Shown here: piece after piece, positions 1 through 8,322 of the stretch | Position numbering within the stretch: position 1 is the stretch's first letter | Layout of the letters: every line of letters begins with the position of its first letter | Assembly: GCF_900116895.1 (NCBI RefSeq) | Contig: NZ_FPCF01000002.1 | Span: 1 to 64,000 of the forward strand | Reading direction: 5' to 3' | Source: Pseudidiomarina donghaiensis | GTDB taxonomy: Bacteria; Pseudomonadota; Gammaproteobacteria; Enterobacterales; Alteromonadaceae | DNA: 64,000 nucleotides | Notes under the pieces: generated by a model | The model's input: only the letters and a program-made list of their open reading frames with translations | Database searches by the model: none | What the model was told of the DNA's origin: nothing | Program-made: the position numbers and the translations under genes

Positions 1-158
1 CCGTGGTTATCCCCCTCCTAAAGGCAAGTTCCCAAGCATTACTCACCCGTCCGCCGCTCGTCAGCAAAGTAGCAAGCTACTCTCTGTTACCGCTCGACTT
101 GCATGTGTTAGGCCTGCCGCCAGCGTTCAATCTGAGCCATGATCAAACTCTTCAGTTT
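1..158 (-). rRNA. rrs: 16S ribosomal RNA, 5' end only (partial)
   Basis: The reverse complement holds the universal 16S start, with AGAGTTTGATCATGGCTCAG at about 133-152. It continues through the conserved stretch ending in the V1 loop and the GGCGGACGGGTGAGTAA block. The gene leaves the window at base 1, so only about 158 of roughly 1540 bases are present. The 5' end is set by alignment with the E. coli mature end and is good to a few bases. The V1 region resembles that of Alteromonadales such as Idiomarina. Any plus-strand reading frame here is a shadow. Confidence 0.97.
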
Positions 159-316
159 AAAGTGTTTAATCGACCCATTGAATCAATGACTTAATAAATC
201 TAATTTGTTAAGCACTTTTCCAATCAGTCAGGTGGTCAATCTAAAGACCTTTTTTGCATCCGAAGATGCGTCTCTGCCTGAATCCGGTAAGTGCCCACAC
301 AGTTTGCTTGGCTTGG

Positions 317-333
317 TATATTGTTAAAGAACG
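317..333 (-). promoter_or_regulatory. rrn leader boxA antitermination element
   Basis: On the minus strand the sequence reads CGTTCTTTAACAATATA, close to the E. coli boxA core TGCTCTTTAACAA. It lies about 160 bases upstream of the 16S 5' end, where NusB/NusE-dependent antitermination of rRNA operons is nucleated. The rest of the leader between boxA and 16S (159-316) holds no gene that I can see. Confidence 0.8.
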
Positions 334-385
334 TTCGCTTACTTCGCTGAAGTAGCGGCTTGCATCTCTGCAAGCAAGGCCGCGT

Positions 386-413
386 ATTTTACAGCCTCGA
401 AGTTTTGTGTCAA
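386..413 (-). promoter_or_regulatory. rrn promoter P2
   Basis: Minus-strand -35 TTGACA (408-413) and -10 TAAAAT (386-391) are separated by 16 bases and followed by a GC-rich discriminator (ACGCGGCC). This is the arrangement of a stable-RNA promoter sensitive to ppGpp and growth rate. It lies about 230 bases upstream of 16S, between P1 and boxA. Confidence 0.8.
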
Positions 414-489
414 GCCCTTGGGCTAATTTTTTTCAGACTCAAAACTTGTGCTTTTGGCGACTTCGTTGTCTGCCTCAAGCGTGGGGCGC

Positions 490-517
490 ATTTTAGAGAT
501 TTAACTGGCTGCGTCAA
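490..517 (-). promoter_or_regulatory. rrn promoter P1 with A/T-rich upstream region
   Basis: Minus-strand -35 TTGACG (512-517), 16-base spacer, -10 TAAAAT (490-495), then a GC-rich discriminator. The bases just upstream (about 525-560) contain A and T runs that could act as UP elements or Fis sites. With P2 it forms the tandem P1/P2 layout of gammaproteobacterial rrn operons. Bases 560-690 hold nothing else I can identify. Confidence 0.75.
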
Positions 518-696
518 GCGCCTTTTTCACATTTTTAGGTGTTTTTTTGCCGACTGCTGTTTTTGTGAACGAAGCGCGGTAAAAAGCAACGGAAACTGTC
601 GGATTAGCCACCAATAAGGCTTTCTGCTAATCTTTATGTAAGTTGAATCACAGATCAAAAATGTAACATTTTCGCGAATTAACGGGGTAAGTGGTC

Positions 697-1245
697 ATGA
701 ATGGAGATATTCGTAGCTATCGGGGTATTGAGCCGCAAATTGGGGAGCATGTCTATATAGACTCCCGCTCTGTCATTGTTGGCGACGTACATATTGGTGA
801 GCATAGTAGTGTTTGGCCATTGGTGGCGGCGCGTGGCGATGTTAACCAGATACGCATTGGTGCACGCACGAATGTGCAAGACAATAGCGTGCTGCATGTT
901 AGTCGTAGCAGCGAAGGCAACCCTGAAGGACACCCACTGATTATTGGCGATGACGTTACCGTAGGTCATCACGTAATGCTGCATGGTTGTTCTATTGGTA
1001 ACCGTGTACTTATTGGTATGTCGGCGGTGATTATGGACGGTGCCATAATTGAAGACGACGTTATTATTGGCGCAGGTAGCTTGGTACCTCCAGGCAAAAC
1101 ATTACGTAGCGGCTACCTTTATGTTGGTAGCCCAGTGAAAGAAGCTCGCCAGTTGACTGAAGCGGAGCGGAATTTCTTACCACAGTCAGCGGCAAACTAT
1201 GTGCTATTAAAAGAAGACTACTTACTGCACGTCACTTCTATATAA
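697..1245 (+). CDS. yrdA: gamma-class carbonic anhydrase family protein, YrdA-like
   Basis: The protein is a left-handed beta-helix of hexapeptide repeats (many I/V-G-x-x repeats across residues 10-150) of the gamma-carbonic anhydrase/YrdA group. Probable zinc-ligand histidines lie in the HVSR segment and in GHHVMLHGC, spaced as in the family. About 182 residues is the usual family length. I chose the ATG at 697 because GGGG at 684-687 is well placed as a ribosome binding site; a GTG at 691 is in frame. An rrn operon beside yrdA is common in gammaproteobacteria. The substrate is unproven, as several family members show no measured CO2 hydration. Confidence 0.9.
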   Translation: MNGDIRSYRGIEPQIGEHVYIDSRSVIVGDVHIGEHSSVWPLVAARGDVNQIRIGARTNVQDNSVLHVSRSSEGNPEGHPLIIGDDVTVGHHVMLHGCSIGNRVLIGMSAVIMDGAIIEDDVIIGAGSLVPPGKTLRSGYLYVGSPVKEARQLTEAERNFLPQSAANYVLLKEDYLLHVTSI

Positions 1246-1285
1246 GTAATCTATATAAGTATAAGGCTGTTATATATAAGTCAGC

Positions 1286-4200
1286 TTAATGAAAGTCACG
1301 GGAGCGGTTAGCAGCGACGCCCAGTTGTGCTAACTGCTCAGTTCCGTCTTCGAGGTGCCCCGCGATGACATGGATAACATCACCATGAATTTCAACCACG
1401 CCTTTCACTTTTAACAACTGCGCAGTTAAAAATGTTTGCCGAAAAGAACGTGCGGTTTGTTGCCAAATCACCACATTTACTAAACCACTTTCATCTTCTA
1501 AAGTCACAAAAGTAACCCCTGAGGCAGTGCCCGGCCGTTGCCGGCACGTCACTAACCCCGCCACGCGCACCAACTGCTTATGCCGACATTGCGCCAGCTC
1601 ACTGGCCAGCTTATAGCCTGTTAACCCTTGCTGCTCGCGAAGTAGCGCAACAGGGTGACGACGAATAGAGACGCCCGTCGTTTTATAATCAACGGCGACG
1701 TCCTGAAACTCTGCCGGCGGTGGTAAAGGGTGGGCTTGAAGATCATAACTAGTGGCATTGTTATTCGGCGCTGTTGCTTCAGCAAAAAGGGGGAGCTGCT
1801 CAACTTGTAGTGCTAAGCTTTGCCATTGGCTTTCATGCCGGTGCCCGCTTAATGCTTGAAGCGCATCGGCCGCCGCTAGTTTATGTAAGTCTGCGCCGCT
1901 TAACCCAGCAGCTCGTAGCTGCTGCAGGTGTTTAAATCCGCCTTGTGGACGTTGACTTAGCAGCTTATCAATCGCGCTTTGCCGTAAGCCTTTAACTAAA
2001 CGTAAGCCCAAACGCAACTGCAGCCCATGTTGCCCTAACTCAAGTTGGTGATGCCACTGGCTATGCTGAATATCGATTGGTAAGACATTAATGTGATGCC
2101 GTTTCGCGTCTTGAATAAGCTGACTCGCTGAATAAAACCCCATGGGCAGGCTGTTCAGCAGTCCACAGTAGAACGCCGCGGGGTAATAGTATTTTAGCCA
2201 CGCCGAAGCATAAGCTAAATTGGCAAAACTGGCCGAATGGGACTCGGGAAAGCCATACTCGCCAAAACCACATATCTGTTGAAAAATGCGCTGCGCAAAT
2301 TCATCGCTATATCCACGTTCTCGCATACCGGCAATCAGTTTACTTTCAAATTGCCGTAATTCGCCGCTACTTTTCCAATTTGCCATGGCTCGGCGTAACT
2401 GATCAGCTTCGCCACCACTAAAGCCAGCAGCGACCATAGCCAGCTTAATAACCTGCTCTTGAAAAATGGGCACCCCGAGCGTCCGTTGTAACACTTCACG
2501 TACCGCCTCACTGGGAAAAGTGACGGGCTCTATACCGGCACGACGACGTAAGTAAGGGTGCACCATGTCACCTTGAATGGGGCCTGGCCGTACAATCGCT
2601 ATTTGTACCACCAGATCATAAAACGTCGAGGGCCGCAGTCGTGGCAACATGTTCATTTGTGCCCGCGATTCAATTTGAAACACACCAATGGAGTCCGCTC
2701 GCTGTAACATACCGTATACGGCGGCATCTTCTTGGATGATATCTGCAAGACCTAAGTCGCGTTGGTGGTGTTGCTTCACTAACGCGAACATTTTACGCAA
2801 CGCTGTCAACATACCTAAGGCAAGCACGTCAACTTTTATGAGGTGTAAGGTTTCTAAATCGTCTTTGTCCCACTGAATAACTGTACGATCGAGCATGCTG
2901 GCATTTTCAACAGGAACAAGATCAGTCAGTTGTGTCGCGGCAATCACAAAGCCACCGACATGTTGGGATAGATGGCGGGGAAAGCCCAAAATACTTTGCG
3001 TGAGCTTTAACAAACAACGCCCACGATAGCTGGCTTGTAAGCCCGGAAACTTTTCTGCTAACTGCTCTTGCCAACTTTGTTGACCATCGCGCCGATCAAT
3101 CTGGCGTAAATAATGACTCAGCTCCTGTTCATGAAACCCTAGAGCCTTACCGACATCACGCAAAGCACTACGTAAGCGATAACGTATGACCGTTGCCGCC
3201 AACGCCGCTCGGTGACGCCCATATTTCTGATAGATATATTGGATGACTTCTTCACGTCGCTCATGTTCAAAGTCGACATCAATATCTGGTGGCTCGTCAC
3301 GTTCAGCTGAGATAAAGCGCTCAAATAGCACATCGATTTGATCGGGGTTCACTGCCGTAATCTGTAAGCAATAACACACTACCGAGTTGGCCGCTGACCC
3401 CCGACCTTGATACAAAATGCCGCGTTGCTGGGCAAACTGCACAATGTCATGAATGGTTAAAAAGAAATATTCATAATTTAACTGTGCAATTAAGGCGAGC
3501 TCTTTTTCCAATTTGGCTTGCACCTCAGTGCGTAGCCCTTCGGGAAAGCGTAAGGCGGCGCCAGCATAAGTTAACTCGCGTAAATAATCGGTGGCTGTTC
3601 TACCTTCAGGAACTAGCTCAGCTGGGTACTCATAGCGCAATTCACTTAAACAAAAGCAACATTGTTTGGCGATGGCAATTGTTTGCGCAAGCCACGCTTC
3701 CGGATAACAGCCTGTTAGTTCACTAGGGCTGCGTAAGCAATAATCTTGATTTGGCTTAAGTTGTGTAACTAGGCTATCAATAGGTTGCCGTTGACGTATA
3801 GCAACAAGCACATCATGTAAGGCCTGTCGCTTTGGCTGGTGATAATAAACCTCACAAACGGCGGCGACGGGCACCTTATGCGCTTCACTTAGCTGCTGAT
3901 ACCAGCGATAGCTGTCGGCATCATGTGCTTGATAATGACGCCCATAAGCTAGCCAAAGCCTTGCGGGATAATGCTGTTTGAGTGTGACAAAAGTTTGTTC
4001 AATTAACTCTGCGCCGCTATCTGTTTGGGGCAGCCGCCAAAGCAAATTGCAGTCGGGCAGGGTGCTAACAAAGTCTGATAAGGTGACTTGATAATGTCCT
4101 TTTTTACAACGGTTTCGCGCCTTGGTAATGAGCTGACAGAGCTGAGCATACCCTTGTCGATTACGCACCAAGACAATAAAAGTACCCAGTTCTGGCAAGT

Positions 4201-4453
4201 TAAATTCGCTACCAATAATTAACCGTAACGGTTTATTGCGTGCGGCAACATAAGCACGCACCACACCGGCTACCGAGCACTCATCGGTAATAGCCAAGGC
4301 TTGATAGCCCAACTGGCAAGCCCGTTCAACCAACTCATGTGGATGCGAAGCCCCACGCAAAAAACTAAAATTACTTAAGCAGTGTAGGGCGGCAGGGCGT
4401 GTGTCTTGTGCCGTTGGCAAGCTCACCGTTGCACCATTAGGTAAACCAGCCAT
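1286..4453 (-). CDS. dnaE2: error-prone DNA polymerase III alpha subunit DnaE2 (ImuC)
   Basis: Translesion polymerase, the catalytic subunit of the ImuA-ImuB-DnaE2 mutasome used after DNA damage. An N-terminal PHP domain begins at LHCLSNFSFLRGASHP. The C-family polymerase core contains GRGSAANSVVCY and the catalytic acidic motif PPDIDVDFEHERR. A clamp-binding-like QLPLF lies near the C-terminus, followed by an OB fold. The protein ends in RDFH, typical of ImuC. About 1055 residues is normal. I chose the ATG at 4453; it overlaps the end of imuB by 17 nt, so translation is probably coupled. A longer frame to 4528 would overlap far more. It is the last gene of the LexA-controlled operon. Confidence 0.97.
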   Translation of the reverse strand: MAGLPNGATVSLPTAQDTRPAALHCLSNFSFLRGASHPHELVERACQLGYQALAITDECSVAGVVRAYVAARNKPLRLIIGSEFNLPELGTFIVLVRNRQGYAQLCQLITKARNRCKKGHYQVTLSDFVSTLPDCNLLWRLPQTDSGAELIEQTFVTLKQHYPARLWLAYGRHYQAHDADSYRWYQQLSEAHKVPVAAVCEVYYHQPKRQALHDVLVAIRQRQPIDSLVTQLKPNQDYCLRSPSELTGCYPEAWLAQTIAIAKQCCFCLSELRYEYPAELVPEGRTATDYLRELTYAGAALRFPEGLRTEVQAKLEKELALIAQLNYEYFFLTIHDIVQFAQQRGILYQGRGSAANSVVCYCLQITAVNPDQIDVLFERFISAERDEPPDIDVDFEHERREEVIQYIYQKYGRHRAALAATVIRYRLRSALRDVGKALGFHEQELSHYLRQIDRRDGQQSWQEQLAEKFPGLQASYRGRCLLKLTQSILGFPRHLSQHVGGFVIAATQLTDLVPVENASMLDRTVIQWDKDDLETLHLIKVDVLALGMLTALRKMFALVKQHHQRDLGLADIIQEDAAVYGMLQRADSIGVFQIESRAQMNMLPRLRPSTFYDLVVQIAIVRPGPIQGDMVHPYLRRRAGIEPVTFPSEAVREVLQRTLGVPIFQEQVIKLAMVAAGFSGGEADQLRRAMANWKSSGELRQFESKLIAGMRERGYSDEFAQRIFQQICGFGEYGFPESHSASFANLAYASAWLKYYYPAAFYCGLLNSLPMGFYSASQLIQDAKRHHINVLPIDIQHSQWHHQLELGQHGLQLRLGLRLVKGLRQSAIDKLLSQRPQGGFKHLQQLRAAGLSGADLHKLAAADALQALSGHRHESQWQSLALQVEQLPLFAEATAPNNNATSYDLQAHPLPPPAEFQDVAVDYKTTGVSIRRHPVALLREQQGLTGYKLASELAQCRHKQLVRVAGLVTCRQRPGTASGVTFVTLEDESGLVNVVIWQQTARSFRQTFLTAQLLKVKGVVEIHGDVIHVIAGHLEDGTEQLAQLGVAANRSRDFH

Positions 4454-5855
4454 GCAAATACCACCCTTGCTGACTGTGAAAAATCCACCCTTGGCGCTGG
4501 GCGTGATCAACCGCAATGTAATAATCACGCTTTATTGGCTTGGCATCCCACCAACCACTGACAATACGCTCAGGCCCCCACTGTAGCTGCCACTGTTGGC
4601 GATTAATCGGTTGCACTTGCGGTAGCAACCAGCAAGGCCGCTGTTGCTTCAGTGGTTGTGGTTGTTGCCCAAACTGCCACGGCTGCACACCACCTTGACG
4701 CTCTGGGCGCCAATCTTCGGTGTACTGAATGCTTTGTACACTGCGTTCCCCCAAGCGAGCTTGCAAACGGCTGACCAACGCACTGAGCTGATCGTGGCCG
4801 GTTGTTGCGCCAGCTAGCAATTGCGCATGCTTGGCTTGTCGTGGCTCTGGGCGTTGTAATCGAACACTTAACGCCAACACCGGCTGACGCAATTGTTGGC
4901 GTTCAAGATGCAACTGACTCAATTGCAATAAGTCATGGTGCTGCCAAACCGCGTGGGCAAACTGAATAGAAACCTGTGTACTCGGCCCTTGCCGATGATG
5001 CGCGCGAATAACGAGGGCTCTTGTACTCCATTGATGACTTTGCAGAAAGCTTTCAGCTTGTTGCAACAAGCGCTTTAGCGGAAAAAGTAACTGCACCCAA
5101 CTGGATACTTCACTGCTGAGCTCTACTTTTTCATCAAACTTATCAGGCGGATGATAAAACGCTTGGGGCGGTTTAAACGTACCGCTTAACTCGGCCATAT
5201 AAGTCATGACGGCTCGGCCAAAGCGCACACCCACTTCAGCTGGTGGGCGTTTTAATAAGTCGCCTACAGTTATAAAACCAACGTGGCATAGCTTTTCAAT
5301 ATGGCTGCCCGCTAGGCCACTATGTTGTATTGGCAACGCAGCTATTGCTTGCTGCACGCTGTCACCGTCATCAGTAACCACCGGCGTACCCGCCTCAGCA
5401 AGTAGTTTTGCTGCAAGAGGGCTATAGCCACTACTTAAGCAATAACGTAACGGCCATTGCTCAACACGTGACTGCAAGCGCGCCATCACCGCTTGGTAAC
5501 CGCCATGCAAGCGCACCAAACTACGCACTTCACATAACAAGCCTTGCGGTGGGTATAAAACAATTTGCGCTATGTCTTGATAAAGCACTTGAGCAAGCTG
5601 CGTTAGCACACGCTGCTCTTGCGACAAAGAATAACGCTGCACACGTAAATTCGGTGCGAGCGTGCTCGCTAACACATCGGCCATGCCCAATTTAACCCCA
5701 GCTTGCAGAGCCGCCGCATTGGCTTGAACCAAAGTGCGCCTAGCCGCATGGCTTTCAAACAAAGCGTACGGCGCTTGGTTTTGCTCTGGCGGCTGCAGGG
5801 CCTGTTGATAGTCCAGCAATAGGTGTGGAAAGTGTAAATACACCCAAGTATTCAT
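4437..5855 (-). CDS. imuB: ImuB, Y-family polymerase-like mutasome subunit
   Basis: Member of the DinB/UmuC-like ImuB family, which links DnaE2 to the sliding clamp and is catalytically inactive in studied cases. The start at NTWVYLHFPHLLLDYQ is the family N-terminus; the usual catalytic carboxylates of true Y-family polymerases are not evident there. Helix-hairpin-helix-like and little-finger-like regions follow. The ATG at 5855 overlaps the imuA stop (ATGA), which fixes the start; a longer frame reaches 5960 but would run well into imuA. About 472 residues, within family range. Confidence 0.95.
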   Translation of the reverse strand: MNTWVYLHFPHLLLDYQQALQPPEQNQAPYALFESHAARRTLVQANAAALQAGVKLGMADVLASTLAPNLRVQRYSLSQEQRVLTQLAQVLYQDIAQIVLYPPQGLLCEVRSLVRLHGGYQAVMARLQSRVEQWPLRYCLSSGYSPLAAKLLAEAGTPVVTDDGDSVQQAIAALPIQHSGLAGSHIEKLCHVGFITVGDLLKRPPAEVGVRFGRAVMTYMAELSGTFKPPQAFYHPPDKFDEKVELSSEVSSWVQLLFPLKRLLQQAESFLQSHQWSTRALVIRAHHRQGPSTQVSIQFAHAVWQHHDLLQLSQLHLERQQLRQPVLALSVRLQRPEPRQAKHAQLLAGATTGHDQLSALVSRLQARLGERSVQSIQYTEDWRPERQGGVQPWQFGQQPQPLKQQRPCWLLPQVQPINRQQWQLQWGPERIVSGWWDAKPIKRDYYIAVDHAQRQGWIFHSQQGWYLHGWFT

Positions 5856-6511
5856 AACGCCCGCCGACGCTTTGGTAAGCGACTTTCTATTGCGCACGAA
5901 AATGGTGGTAATGGCCAGCCATAGCGGCGTTTTAGCACGGCTATCTGTAGCGCCGAGCACCCCCCTAAAGGCGAAGTTAAACGCAAACGCATTGCATAAG
6001 CTCGCGCGTCATCTTCAGGTTGTGTTGCCGTTATGATGAAAACCGTTTTTTGCGCCGCTTCAGCAGCTTGCTGCAGGCGGCGTACGGCAGCAGCCGATAA
6101 CCCCGAGGCATGCCAAAACAAGACAAGATCAACCGCTTTGCTTTGTAACGCTTGCTCGGCCGCCCATAATGCCAACGTATCGTCGGGCTCTTGCACAACC
6201 ACCTGTTGTGACAAAGCAATATTTTGATAGCTAAGCCCTGGCGCATAAGGTACCGCGGGAGGGTTAACCCATAGGCTGGTTATATTAGGCTGCGACAACA
6301 ACGGAAAAAGCAACGCAAGCTCACCAATAAAAGGCAGCTGCAATTGCAGCTCATGTACACACCCCTGCAACCAACCACCGCCCAAACGCTGATCGAGCTC
6401 GGGCCAACCTGTTGTTAACACAGAGCTTGGTGATTTATGCAGCGGCGCTTGCTGCCCCTGCCAAACCAGCCCTTGCTTAACCAAGGCTTCAACTTGTGCT
6501 GGAAACGCCAT
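5852..6511 (-). CDS. imuA: ImuA, RecA-like/SulA-related mutasome subunit
   Basis: First gene of the DNA-damage mutagenesis operon. The 219-residue protein has the RecA-fold pattern of ImuA: TTGWPELDQRLGGGWLQGCVHEL near residues 33-55, then alternating hydrophobic strands. The Walker A region is degenerate. It ends in a basic segment (PKRRRAL). Its stop overlaps the imuB start by 4 nt. A consensus LexA box about 25 bp upstream of the ATG explains induction. In other bacteria ImuA associates with RecA and ImuB; that role is taken from the family. Confidence 0.93.
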   Translation of the reverse strand: MAFPAQVEALVKQGLVWQGQQAPLHKSPSSVLTTGWPELDQRLGGGWLQGCVHELQLQLPFIGELALLFPLLSQPNITSLWVNPPAVPYAPGLSYQNIALSQQVVVQEPDDTLALWAAEQALQSKAVDLVLFWHASGLSAAAVRRLQQAAEAAQKTVFIITATQPEDDARAYAMRLRLTSPLGGCSALQIAVLKRRYGWPLPPFSCAIESRLPKRRRAL

Positions 6512-6536
6512 AACCCCTCACGAAAGCCATAAATTA

Positions 6537-6552
6537 CTGTATAAATATACAG
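6537..6552 (-). promoter_or_regulatory. LexA box (SOS operator) of imuA-imuB-dnaE2
   Basis: CTGTATAAATATACAG is a near-perfect CTG-N10-CAG palindrome of the E. coli-type LexA site. Its left edge is 25 bp upstream of the imuA start. It could also influence the divergent acyltransferase gene starting near 6607, but the position suits repression of imuA. Confidence 0.93.
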
Positions 6553-6606
6553 TATACTTTAGAGCGTTTTTGGGAAACTGGCAAGTCTTTCACAATGGGG
6601 TATCAT

Positions 6607-7554
6607 ATGCGCACCACACCAACTATTTGCGACGAACGCACTGAGACTATGCTGACAACTTTATTAATTCCTTTTCGCTTTATCATCACATTTACTTTTG
6701 CTTTAGTGTCTACAGGAATTATTGGCGCTCTCATTATTTTAGTCGGCTTGCCAAAATTGCTCCTCCCCATACCAGCGGTGCAGCGTATGTTTTCAACTTG
6801 GGCAAATGGGTTGTTTCGCTTATGGGGCTACGCCATGTCGGCGACCTTTCGTTTAACCCAACCCATGCGCTGGCATATAGAAGGAGATAGTCAGTTGCAT
6901 CGCGATCGCTGGTATATGATTTTGGCTAACCACCGCAGCTGGGTCGATATATTGGTATTAATGCATTTATCATGTCGCAACATGCCTATGCCGCGCTTCT
7001 TTCTAAAACATCAATTAATTTGGGTGCCTATTGTTGGGCTTGGGTGCTGGACGCTAGACATGCCATTTATGAAACGCTATTCACGCGAGCAAATTGCCAA
7101 AAACCCTAAATTACAAGGCAAAGACATTTCAACCACACAAAAGAAATGTCAAAAGTTTCGCCATATTCCAACTACGGTCATTAACTTTTGTGAAGGCACA
7201 CGTTTTACACCTGAAAAACATGCGAAGCGGCAAAGTCCTTTCAAACATTTACTTGCTCCTAAAGCTGGCGGAACGGCGTTTGCTTTGCAGATTATGGGCC
7301 AGCAATTTGACGCTATTTTGGACATCACTATTATCTACCCCGATGATAAACGCCCAGCGGTTTGGCAGCTATTATCTGGCCAACTACGTGATATTTACGT
7401 GAATGTAGAGACGTTACCAGTAACCGATGATTTAATTGGTGATTACTTCAACGATGAAGCATTTAAAACTCATTTTCAAAGCTGGCTGAATAGCCGCTGG
7501 CAGCGCAAAGATCAACTAATTGACGCGATGAAGAGTAAAAGCGATATCAGCTAA
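6607..7554 (+). CDS. yihG: acyltransferase YihG (PlsC/LPLAT family)
   Basis: Inner-membrane 1-acylglycerol-3-phosphate acyltransferase family. An N-terminal hydrophobic helix precedes the catalytic NHRSW box (HX4D type: NHRSWVDILVL). Further conserved motifs are LDMPFMKRYSR and NFCEGTRFTPEKH, followed by LLAPKAGGTAFAL. It closely resembles E. coli YihG (about 310 residues) along its length. Possible starts are 6595, 6607 and 6649. I prefer 6607 because a GGGG sits 6 nt upstream, but 6649 would also fit the membrane topology. As in E. coli it neighbours dsbA and srkA. Confidence 0.9.
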   Translation: MRTTPTICDERTETMLTTLLIPFRFIITFTFALVSTGIIGALIILVGLPKLLLPIPAVQRMFSTWANGLFRLWGYAMSATFRLTQPMRWHIEGDSQLHRDRWYMILANHRSWVDILVLMHLSCRNMPMPRFFLKHQLIWVPIVGLGCWTLDMPFMKRYSREQIAKNPKLQGKDISTTQKKCQKFRHIPTTVINFCEGTRFTPEKHAKRQSPFKHLLAPKAGGTAFALQIMGQQFDAILDITIIYPDDKRPAVWQLLSGQLRDIYVNVETLPVTDDLIGDYFNDEAFKTHFQSWLNSRWQRKDQLIDAMKSKSDIS

Positions 7555-7576
7555 CAGATATCGGATATCAGACAAA

Positions 7577-7600
7577 AAAGCCCTCCAGATGGAGGGCTTT
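7577..7600. terminator. bidirectional intrinsic terminator between yihG and dsbA
   Basis: A 10-bp perfect stem (AAAGCCCTCC / GGAGGGCTTT) with loop AGAT. A-rich sequence to the left gives a U-run for the minus strand; the plus-strand run is short (TTT). It sits between the ends of two convergent genes and can serve both. Confidence 0.85.
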
Positions 7601-7671
7601 CACAAAGCTAAAGTCGTTCTTACTGTTCCAATATCTGATCGCTAATCGCGAATATCGCTCTTGCTCTTCAG

Positions 7672-8280
7672 TTACTTCTTCATCAAGTAGCCGGCAGCTT
7701 CCACAAGGTCGCCAACAACATCTTTGCTACCGTTAAAACCACTGGTAATAATTTCATACTTACCATTCACAATGAACGTTGGCGTTGCCTTGATATTGTA
7801 TTTAATCATATTGCGCTCCATTTCATTCACCTGCTTTTCAACCAGTGGATGATTCATTGCTTTTTCAAACTTCTCAGCCTCAATGCCATGCACGTGGAAA
7901 ATTGCTTTTAAATCTTCCTCAGAGTTTATTTGCTTTTTCTGATCGTGAATTCGCTCATAGAACGCCTTGCCAATTGGCTCTTCTTTTTTGAATAGCTTCG
8001 CTGCTACCATACCACGCGCCATAAGACGTAAAGTTGGGTGCGAAACAATATGCGATTTTTCAAATGTCGTTGGATACGCTTCTTTCATTGCTGCCGCCAC
8101 TATTTCAAAGCGATAACAATGAATACAGTAGTACGAGAAAAACTCCCTAACTTCTGGGCGTTTGGTGCCTTCTTCAGCAATCACTTTATAGTGAACACCT
8201 TCTTTAAACTTTTCCTCATTCGCTTGTGCCGACATAGGCATAACCAACAATGCGAGAAAACCAATTAACAACGTCTTCAT
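7672..8280 (-). CDS. dsbA: periplasmic thiol:disulfide oxidoreductase DsbA
   Basis: Introduces disulfide bonds into exported proteins. Residues 1-20 form a signal peptide ending in SAQA. The thioredoxin-fold active site is FFSYYCIHC with Cys52 and Cys55. The cis-proline motif ATPTF lies near residue 165. At 202 residues it has the usual length. The CxxC dipeptide is Ile-His rather than the Pro-His of E. coli DsbA. It lies 42 bp downstream of srkA, as in enterobacteria, and may be cotranscribed. Confidence 0.95.
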   Translation of the reverse strand: MKTLLIGFLALLVMPMSAQANEEKFKEGVHYKVIAEEGTKRPEVREFFSYYCIHCYRFEIVAAAMKEAYPTTFEKSHIVSHPTLRLMARGMVAAKLFKKEEPIGKAFYERIHDQKKQINSEEDLKAIFHVHGIEAEKFEKAMNHPLVEKQVNEMERNMIKYNIKATPTFIVNGKYEIITSGFNGSKDVVGDLVEAAGYLMKK

Positions 8281-8322
8281 GTTTATAACTTCCTAATTTT
8301 TTGAAAAATCTTACTGATACAT

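Noticed and set aside
691-984. Minus-strand reading frame opposite yrdA
   Set aside because: Antisense shadow of a conserved hexapeptide-repeat gene.
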